Source: Acidimicrobiia bacterium (GTDB lineage: Bacteria > Actinomycetota > Acidimicrobiia > Spongiisociales > UBA5794). From it: 6,693 bases of DNA. Below the pieces are notes generated by a model, which ran no database searches, was not told where the DNA came from, and was given only the letters and a program-made list of their open reading frames with translations. How positions within the stretch are numbered: position 1 is the stretch's first letter; each line of letters begins with the position of its first letter. Positions 1 to 5,013 of the stretch are shown here, one piece after another. The stretch is taken from NCBI GenBank assembly GCA_013695075.1, contig JACDBE010000055.1:1-6693 (forward strand). The letters run 5' to 3'. Made by a program: the position numbers and the translations under genes.

Positions 1-326
1 CACCCCAGGAAGGTGACCACCTTGATCGCCGCCCACGAGGTCTCGTCGATCTGGGGGTACCAGGCGGCCCGCACCAGCCGCCGCCGGGTGCGGTCGGCCC
101 ATGCCTGCGGGGTGATCCGCATCCCCAGACCACCGATGGTGCGCGCCGCCGGGGCCAGTACCCGGTCGGCGAACGAGGTGCCCACTCCCACAGGGGCACT
201 CCCCAGTCCGGCCAGACGCCGGGTGGAGGCGTCGTGGGCCCGTTGCAGCGCCAACCCGCCGACGAAGGCGATGTAGGCCACGGCCAGGGCGGTGGCCCCG
301 ACGGCGACGGGGACGGTCCAGTCCAT
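1..326 (-). CDS. tadC: TadC-like pilus assembly platform protein, N-terminal part (cut by window edge)
   Basis: Partial gene: 108 codons from the ATG at 326-324 run off the window at position 1. TadC is the second inner-membrane platform protein of Tad/Flp pili, pairing with TadB and transmitting work from the CpaF ATPase. The N-terminus (MDWTVPVAVG) leads into one hydrophobic segment at about residues 5-27. An Arg-rich cytoplasmic stretch follows, including FADRVLAPAARTIGGLG (52-68) and DRTRRRLVRAA (78-88), and a second hydrophobic segment begins near residue 98 as the sequence ends. This layout (TM, basic linker, amphipathic helix before the T2SSF domain) is typical of actinobacterial TadC; the T2SSF domain itself is outside the window. 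The start lies 13 bases after the tadB stop. An earlier ATG at 340-338 is excluded because it meets a TGA after four codons. The call rests on gene order and layout more than on a diagnostic motif. Confidence 0.85.
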   Translation of the reverse strand, partial: MDWTVPVAVGATALAVAYIAFVGGLALQRAHDASTRRLAGLGSAPVGVGTSFADRVLAPAARTIGGLGMRITPQAWADRTRRRLVRAAWYPQIDETSWAAIKVVTFLG

Positions 327-340
327 CAACGCGTTCCCAT
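326..340 (-). other. Four-codon minicistron bridging tadB and tadC
   Basis: Directly after the tadB stop the strand reads TGATG, so an ATG (340-338) shares a base with the TGA. It opens a four-codon frame (M-G-T-R) whose own TGA (328-326) again forms TGATG with the tadC ATG (326-324). A GGAG sits 5 bases upstream of the first ATG, a better Shine-Dalgarno spacing than anything before tadC itself. This could relay a terminating ribosome from tadB to tadC. The layout is read directly from the sequence; a functional role is inference, and chance is a fair alternative. Confidence 0.35.
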
Positions 341-1356
341 CAGATCTCCGGCTTGACGATGCGGGCCATCCACACCAACCCCAGGATCAGCAGCAGCCCG
401 GCGATCACCAGGGCGGTCACCCCGAGGCTGCTCTCCAGCAGCGGGGCGATGTAGCCCGGGTTGGTCACCAGGAGGAACCCGGCGACGAGGAACGGCATCG
501 ACCCCAGCACCAGCGCCGAGATCCGGCCCTCGCTGGTCAGTGCCCGCATCTCGCGGCGCAGCCGGGTCCGAGCCAGCATGGTGTCCCCGGCGGTGTCGAG
601 CACCTCGGCCAGGTTGCCTCCCACCTCGCGCTGGATGGTGAAGGCGAGCACCACCCAATCGAAGTCGACCGAGTCCATCCGGGTCGCCGAGTCCTGCAGC
701 GACTCCGCCACCGAACGGCCCAGCCGGATCTCGTTGAGCACCCGCTGGAACTCGCGGGCGGTGGGGTCGGCCGCCTCCTGGGCCACGGTGTCGAGCGCCT
801 GCAGCATCGAGTAGCCGGCCCGCAGCGAGGTGGCCAGCAGGGCCAGGGTGTCGGGGAGCTGCTCCTCGAAGCGGCGCCGCTGCCGGGAGGCGGCGGCGGC
901 CACCAGGTACGCGGCGAGGATCACCGCCGCCACGGCCAGTAGCAACGCCGACAGCGGGCTCCCGGTGAGCACCAGGGCGGCCAGCCCGGCCACTACCGCC
1001 AGCACCAGCAGCCCGGCCATCGCCTCTCCGGGGCGGAGCGTCAGGTTGGCCTGCTCCAGGGCGGTCTCAATCTGGGCGAGGAAGCCGCGGCGCTCCGCCA
1101 TCCGCTCGGCGCTGACGGCGAAGCGGCGCAGCAGGCGGAACCGGCCCAGCCAGCCGGTGGCCTCCTCCTGCTCGCTGTACGCCGACAGTCTGGTCTCCAG
1201 GTCGGTCTCGACCGACCTGCCGCTCATCACCAGGTACAGCAGCAGGAAGATGGCCGCCGCCCCGCACAGCACCGCCAGCACCACGAACCCCCGCCCGCCG
1301 ACACCGATGTCACCAGCCAGTGACGCAGCCAGCGAGGCGGCGAGGGCAGGGGTCAT
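340..1356 (-). CDS. tadB: TadB-like pilus assembly platform protein (T2SSF family)
   Basis: Encodes 338 residues, a normal length for TadB, the inner-membrane platform subunit of Tad/Flp pilus machines that CpaF acts on. Hydrophobic segments are visible at about residues 23-43, 112-131, 135-155, 279-297 and 310-332. The T2SSF (GspF-like) domain lies at about 166-290 and carries the family pattern: LPDTLALLATSLRAGYSMLQAL (given here as the stretch 167-188), then FQRVLNEIRLGRSVAESL (203-220), then IQREVGGNLAEVLDT (241-255), then the basic segment RTRLRREMRALTSEGRIS (263-280) before the fourth hydrophobic segment. The start ATG at 1356 overlaps the cpaF stop as ATGA, which favours translational coupling; only weak purine runs precede it. 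The N-terminus has an Ala/Leu/Ser-rich run (LAASLAASLAG) before the first membrane helix. The gene ends ARIVKPEI with TGA at 342-340. Confidence 0.95.
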   Translation of the reverse strand: MTPALAASLAASLAGDIGVGGRGFVVLAVLCGAAAIFLLLYLVMSGRSVETDLETRLSAYSEQEEATGWLGRFRLLRRFAVSAERMAERRGFLAQIETALEQANLTLRPGEAMAGLLVLAVVAGLAALVLTGSPLSALLLAVAAVILAAYLVAAAASRQRRRFEEQLPDTLALLATSLRAGYSMLQALDTVAQEAADPTAREFQRVLNEIRLGRSVAESLQDSATRMDSVDFDWVVLAFTIQREVGGNLAEVLDTAGDTMLARTRLRREMRALTSEGRISALVLGSMPFLVAGFLLVTNPGYIAPLLESSLGVTALVIAGLLLILGLVWMARIVKPEI

Positions 1357-2708
1357 CGGGGCCTGGCCTGGAACGGTTCCGGCTCGAACAGGTCGGGAGC
1401 CAGCTTGATGCCCTGCTCCTCGAGCCGCTCCACGAAGTGGGGACGGAACCCGGTGGCCTTGAGCCTGCCCAGGTAGCGCCCGTCCTCGTCGATCCCCATC
1501 CCGTAGTCGTAGCGGAACAGGTCGTTGGTGGTCACCACCTCGGCCTCCATCCCCACAACCTCGGTAACATGGGTGATGCGCCGGTTGCCGTCGCGGAGCC
1601 GGTGCATGTGCACCACCAGGTCGATGGCCGATGAGATCTGCTCCCGCACCGCTCGCACCGGCAGGTCCATCCCCGCCATCAGCACCATGGTCTCGATGCG
1701 GGCCAGGGTGTCACGCGGCGAGTTGGAGTGCACGGTGGTCAGCGACCCGTCGTGGCCGGTGTTCATCGCCTGCAGCATGTCCAGCGCCTCGCCGCCGCGG
1801 ACCTCGCCGACGATGATGCGGTCGGGACGCATGCGCAGGGCGTTGCGCACCAGGTCGCGGATGGCGACCTCGCCCTTGCCCTCCAGGTTGGCGGGGCGGT
1901 GCTCCATGGCCAGTACGTGCAGCTGGTTGAGCTGGAGCTCGGCGGCATCCTCGATGGTGACGATGCGCTCGTTGTCCGGGATGAAGCCGGATACCACGTT
2001 GAGCATGGTGGTCTTGCCCGAGCCGGTGGACCCGCTGACGATGATGTTGATCCTGCCCTGCACGCACCGCCTGAGGAACCCGGCCACCTGGCTGGACATC
2101 GTCCCGTTCTCGATCAGATCGTCGACGGTGAATGGCACGACCGAGAATTTGCGGATGGTGAGAAAGGGCCCGTCGAGGGCCAGGGGATGGATGACGGCGT
2201 TGACCCGGGAGCCGTCGGGGAGGCGGGCGTCGACCATCGGGTTGGACTCGTCGATGCGGCGCCCCACCTGGCCCACGATCTTCTCGATGATCCGCTCCAC
2301 GTGGGTGCCGTCCACGAACCGGGTGTTGGTCAGATGCAGGATGCCAGCCTTCTCCACCCACACCTGCTGCGGACCGTTGACCATCACCTCGGTGATGTTG
2401 GGGTCGCCCAGGTACGGATCGATGGGACCGTAGCCGAGCACGTCGTCGGCGATCTCCTGGAGCAGGACGATCCGGTCTGATCGGGCCAGCGGGACCGACT
2501 CCTCCTGATCGAAGGCCCACTCCAGCATCTCCATGACCCTGGTCTTGAGCTCGCCGTCTGAGATGTGCCGGTCGTACAGGGTGGGCCCCAGCCCCTCCAC
2601 CACCTTGTAGTGCAGCCGGCGCCGCAGATCCTGGCGGGCCTCGAACCGCTGCCCCTCGACGGTCCTGCCCGCATCGCGGGCAGCCTTGACCCTGTCGCCC
2701 AGCGTCAC
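1353..2708 (-). CDS. cpaF: CpaF/TadA-family pilus assembly ATPase
   Basis: Encodes 451 residues. It is a cytoplasmic VirB11/PulE-type secretion ATPase that forms hexamers and hydrolyses ATP to drive Flp pilin assembly at the TadB/TadC platform. An N-terminal helical region (about 1-95) ends in DDVLGYGPIDPYL. The N-terminal sensor domain follows, with the family block RIDESNPMVDARLPDGSRVN (151-170). The ATPase core shows Walker A GSTGSGKTT (226-234, Lys232), the Asp box TIEDAAEL (251-258), Walker B RIIVGEVRGGEALD (297-310, Glu302) and the His box GHDGSLTTVHSNS (318-330). All catalytic elements are intact. The start is GTG at 2708-2706, two bases after the cpaE stop, preceded by a modest CAGG at 5 bases. 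No in-frame start exists further upstream before a stop, and the next Met (residue 59) would remove conserved N-terminal sequence. The stop overlaps the tadB start. In Tad nomenclature this protein is TadA. Confidence 0.97.
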   Translation of the reverse strand: MTLGDRVKAARDAGRTVEGQRFEARQDLRRRLHYKVVEGLGPTLYDRHISDGELKTRVMEMLEWAFDQEESVPLARSDRIVLLQEIADDVLGYGPIDPYLGDPNITEVMVNGPQQVWVEKAGILHLTNTRFVDGTHVERIIEKIVGQVGRRIDESNPMVDARLPDGSRVNAVIHPLALDGPFLTIRKFSVVPFTVDDLIENGTMSSQVAGFLRRCVQGRINIIVSGSTGSGKTTMLNVVSGFIPDNERIVTIEDAAELQLNQLHVLAMEHRPANLEGKGEVAIRDLVRNALRMRPDRIIVGEVRGGEALDMLQAMNTGHDGSLTTVHSNSPRDTLARIETMVLMAGMDLPVRAVREQISSAIDLVVHMHRLRDGNRRITHVTEVVGMEAEVVTTNDLFRYDYGMGIDEDGRYLGRLKATGFRPHFVERLEEQGIKLAPDLFEPEPFQARPR

Positions 2709-2710
2709 CG

Positions 2711-3895
2711 CTACCTGCCGAAGCGGCGGTGGCTGCCGCCCTGGCCCTCACCCGCGGTGGCGGCACCGTCGTACACCAGCCGGGCAACGTTGCGCAGATC
2801 CCGCGCCACCCGCGACCGGGGGTTGAGCTGCACCACCGGGACGCCCTCGTTGACGGCGCGGGGCACCAGCTTGTCGGAGACCACGGACGCCTCCACCCGC
2901 AACCCCAGCGAGCGCTCCAGCTCGGAAACGTCGAGGCGGGCCTTGGAGTTGTTGCGGTTGAGCACCAGGCGGATCTTCTCGAATGGGAACTTGATCAGCC
3001 GCAGGGTGTCGAGCGCCAGCTTGGCGTTCTTGACGCTGGGGAGATCCATATCGACCACAAGCAGCACCGTGTCGCTGCGCTCCAGGATCGACAGTACCGG
3101 CTCGTCGAGGAAGGGGGCGGTGTCGATCACGATGTACTCGAACATCCGGCGCAACATGCCGATCGTGCGCACGATGACCGCGGTGGACACCTCCTCGGCC
3201 AGGGCCGGCTCCAACGGCGCCGCCAGCACCCGCAAACCGCTGGAATGACGGGCGAGAAGGCTGCTCAGCAGCTCCTCGTCCAGCTTGTCGATGTCGCGGG
3301 CGACGTCGACCAGGGTGTGCTTTGGGTCGACCTGGAGCGTGATGCAGATGTCGCCGAACTGGAGGTCGGCGTCCATCACCACCACCTGGTCGGGCCCGGC
3401 CCATTCGGCCAGGGTCACCGCCACGTTCGATGCTGCCACCGTCTTGCCGGCGCCGCCCTTGGGCGACATGATCGTCACCACCTTGCCGATGCGCGGCTTC
3501 CACTCCGGGGTGGGGCCCTCGTCGCGATGGTGCTGGTCGAGCAGCGTCAGCGAGTCGCGCAGCTTGTCCTGGGTGAGCGGGGTCTCCAGCACGTCCTTGA
3601 CACCCAGCCGCATGGCGGTGCGCAGCAGATCGGTGGTCATCTCGTCGCTGGCGAGGATCACCGGCAGGTTGGGGCGCAGATCGAACAGGGCAGAGATCTC
3701 CCGCACGTTGTCGGCACGCCCGAAGCTGGGCCCGGCGATGGCGGCGTCGATGCCCTCCTCCACCATGCGGCGCTGAGCGTCGCTCATGTTGCGGGCCGTG
3801 TACACGGTGTGGCCGGGGAGCAGCCCCTTGGTGTCGTCGACGAAGCCGGCCTCACCGTCGATGATCAGCACCGACCAGGACCCGTCAACCGGCAT
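2711..3895 (-). CDS. cpaE: CpaE/TadZ-like pilus localisation ATPase with degenerate receiver domain
   Basis: Encodes 394 residues: a CheY-like domain (about 7-120) fused to a MinD/ParA-type ATPase (about 135-375). In Tad systems CpaE/TadZ helps place the pilus machine in the cell. The ATPase has the deviant Walker A SPKGGAGKT (144-152, signature Lys146 and Lys151), an A'-type motif VVMDADLQFGD (172-182) and Walker B YIVIDTAP (254-261, Asp258). The receiver fold begins VLIIDGEAG (9-17), but its beta-3 end reads DAAIAGPS (50-57) with no Asp at the phospho-acceptor site, and beta-5 has LETPL (103-107) where Lys-Pro is usual. It is therefore probably not phosphorylated. Start choice: ATG at 3895 has a consensus GGAGG 6 bases upstream and lies 11 bases inside the cpaB end. 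The longer frame to 3928 adds 11 residues without domain support. The C-terminal tail (about 377-394) is Gly/Arg-rich and looks disordered. Confidence 0.93.
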   Translation of the reverse strand: MPVDGSWSVLIIDGEAGFVDDTKGLLPGHTVYTARNMSDAQRRMVEEGIDAAIAGPSFGRADNVREISALFDLRPNLPVILASDEMTTDLLRTAMRLGVKDVLETPLTQDKLRDSLTLLDQHHRDEGPTPEWKPRIGKVVTIMSPKGGAGKTVAASNVAVTLAEWAGPDQVVVMDADLQFGDICITLQVDPKHTLVDVARDIDKLDEELLSSLLARHSSGLRVLAAPLEPALAEEVSTAVIVRTIGMLRRMFEYIVIDTAPFLDEPVLSILERSDTVLLVVDMDLPSVKNAKLALDTLRLIKFPFEKIRLVLNRNNSKARLDVSELERSLGLRVEASVVSDKLVPRAVNEGVPVVQLNPRSRVARDLRNVARLVYDGAATAGEGQGGSHRRFGR

Positions 3896-4913
3896 TGGCG
3901 TCCTCCAACAGGGCGACCAGACGGTCACTGAACAGGGTGACGTCGTCGATGGTGGCCCCCTGCAGGTCGAGATCGGTGTAGGTCTCCCCCGCCGGGAGCA
4001 ACGACAGCCCGATGACCCCGTTCTGCCTGGCGAACTCCAGCACCTCGGCCTCGGCGGGCAGGACTTCGAGCACCACCGACAGCTCCCCGTCGGCGGCGGT
4101 GTCGTCGGTCGCCTGCGGGTTGCTCACGGTGCCCTCACCGACGGCGAGCACGGGGATGTCCTGGAGGATGGTGCGGGTGAACGTCACCGAGTCGGGAAGG
4201 GAGGCCACCCATGCGGCGAGGGCGTCGGTGGCAACGTCGGTGGTGTCGGTCTCGGTCGTCTCCTCCTCGGTGGGAGGCTGGGCGCCGCTGGTGCCGGTGA
4301 GGAACCCAGGGGGGACCGCCCCCTGCAAGAGCATCTGCCTGGTAGCCGGGTTGGCCAGGATCTCCTTGAAGGTCTCCACGCTGAAGGTGAGCGTGGCCAG
4401 GACGTTGACATGGTCACCCGGGGAGAGGAACCCGCCGACGGCGCCCACCTCACCGGGGCTCACCGCCACCGCGATCTTGCCGGTGGGCACGTCGGTGGCC
4501 AGCCGATTGGGGTCGACGGAGTCGGCGGTGACGAACATGTCCTCGGTGATCACCTGTCCGGCGCTGATCGGCCCTGCGGTGATCCCGGAGGAGAGCAGGT
4601 CGTCAAGGTCGAATGGATTGGCGTCGCAGACGGCGGGATCCGCTGCGGTGTCGCGGTCGACCGGCCCGGCGCACAGGATGGTGGAGCCCTCGAAGACCAC
4701 ATCGCGTACCAATGCCTGGTATGGCTGGATCGAGGACGCCGCCTCGGTACCCGGGGTGCCGGCGGCGATGAGGGCGGTGGCCCGGTAGACGACGACCTCA
4801 TCGAGATCGGCCCGCACCTGGTTCTCCACCGACGCCAGATAGCGCCACACGGCAAAGGCCGCCACGCCTGCCAGCAGCAAGGCAACCGCCAGCACCACGG
4901 TCCGTCGGCTCAT
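3885..4913 (-). CDS. cpaB: CpaB/RcpC-like Flp pilus assembly protein (SAF domain)
   Basis: Encodes 342 residues. CpaB/RcpC proteins are anchored by an N-terminal helix, act outside the membrane and are needed for Flp pilus assembly. MSRR precedes a hydrophobic segment (about 5-23), then WRYLASVE (23-30), the usual CpaB opening. An SAF-like domain spans about 40-130 (VVVYRATALIAAGTP, then AGPISAGQVITEDMFV). The RcpC-type region includes LATDVPTGKIAVAVSPGEVG (138-157) and FLSPGDHVNVLATL (162-175). Two features stand out: an insertion in the SAF domain with Cys81 and Cys96, and a Thr/Glu/Asp-rich linker at about 213-226. Start choice: ATG at 4913 follows GGGGGA by 5 bases and places the membrane helix at the N-terminus; a start at 4970 would add 19 Arg/Pro-rich residues read through the intergenic hairpin. 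It is first in the tad run, about 100 bases after rpsA. No secretin gene lies beside it, as expected for a monoderm. Confidence 0.9.
   Translation of the reverse strand: MSRRTVVLAVALLLAGVAAFAVWRYLASVENQVRADLDEVVVYRATALIAAGTPGTEAASSIQPYQALVRDVVFEGSTILCAGPVDRDTAADPAVCDANPFDLDDLLSSGITAGPISAGQVITEDMFVTADSVDPNRLATDVPTGKIAVAVSPGEVGAVGGFLSPGDHVNVLATLTFSVETFKEILANPATRQMLLQGAVPPGFLTGTSGAQPPTEEETTETDTTDVATDALAAWVASLPDSVTFTRTILQDIPVLAVGEGTVSNPQATDDTAADGELSVVLEVLPAEAEVLEFARQNGVIGLSLLPAGETYTDLDLQGATIDDVTLFSDRLVALLEDANAG
3902..3906 (-). promoter_or_regulatory. Ribosome binding site for cpaE
   Basis: The minus strand reads GGAGG, followed by a 6-base spacer and the ATG at 3895-3893. This is the strongest Shine-Dalgarno in the window. 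It lies inside the last codons of cpaB and decides the cpaE start in favour of 3895 over the upstream alternative at 3928. Confidence 0.8.
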
Positions 4914-4918
4914 TCCAT

Positions 4919-4924
4919 TCCCCC
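4919..4924 (-). promoter_or_regulatory. Ribosome binding site for cpaB
   Basis: The minus strand reads GGGGGA, then 5 bases, then the cpaB ATG (4913-4911). It supports the shorter CpaB start. An ATG-GAA-TGA triplet run (4918-4910) overlaps the true start as ATGA and marks an alternative ATG that cannot be productive. Confidence 0.6.
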
Positions 4925-4944
4925 GCGGACGACACGCCCCAGCA

Positions 4945-4968
4945 ACCGGGGTGCGTCGGCACCCCGGC
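4945..4968 (-). terminator. Strong GC hairpin between rpsA and cpaB (possible terminator or processing site)
   Basis: The arms CCGGGGTGC and GCACCCCGG (4946-4954 and 4959-4967) form a perfect 9-bp stem around a 4-base loop, which a G-U pair extends to 10 bp in the minus-strand RNA. It lies 46 bases after the rpsA stop and 32 bases before the cpaB start. No run of U follows (the downstream bases read TGCTGGGG), so it is not a classical intrinsic terminator. U-less hairpins have been proposed as terminators in high-GC actinobacteria, and it could instead attenuate read-through or protect an rpsA mRNA end. The structure is seen in the sequence; its function is inferred. Confidence 0.5.
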
Positions 4969-5013
4969 AACGATCCCGGTCAACGGACGGGGCGACAGGA
5001 TACGTGATGGCGG

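Larger units (their letters stand above)
4914..5013. other. Intergenic gap rpsA-cpaB
   Basis: This 100-base gap is the only sizeable non-coding stretch. It holds the GC hairpin and the cpaB ribosome binding site. I see no convincing promoter: a TATCCT at minus-strand 5001-4996 has no matching -35 box at the usual spacing, and a TTGACC near 4979 has no -10 box after it. Whether the pilus genes have their own promoter here cannot be decided from the sequence. Confidence 0.6.

Noticed and set aside
3896..3928. Upstream start at 3928 for cpaE
   Set aside because: It gives an extra 11 residues with no family support and increases the overlap with cpaB. GGAGG is correctly spaced for 3895.
2729..3931. 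Plus-strand open frame of 400 codons opposite cpaE
   Set aside because: It mirrors almost exactly the extent of cpaE in the antisense frame. The product is His/Gln/Gly-rich with no recognisable motif.
4914..4970. Upstream ATG at 4970 as the cpaB start
   Set aside because: It would add 19 Arg/Pro/Cys residues encoded through the hairpin and bury the membrane anchor. The ATG at 4913 has a Shine-Dalgarno and the typical CpaB N-terminus.
4972..5001. Promoter-like TATCCT and TTGACC in the rpsA-cpaB gap
   Set aside because: Neither has its partner hexamer at about 17 bases, so I do not annotate a promoter.
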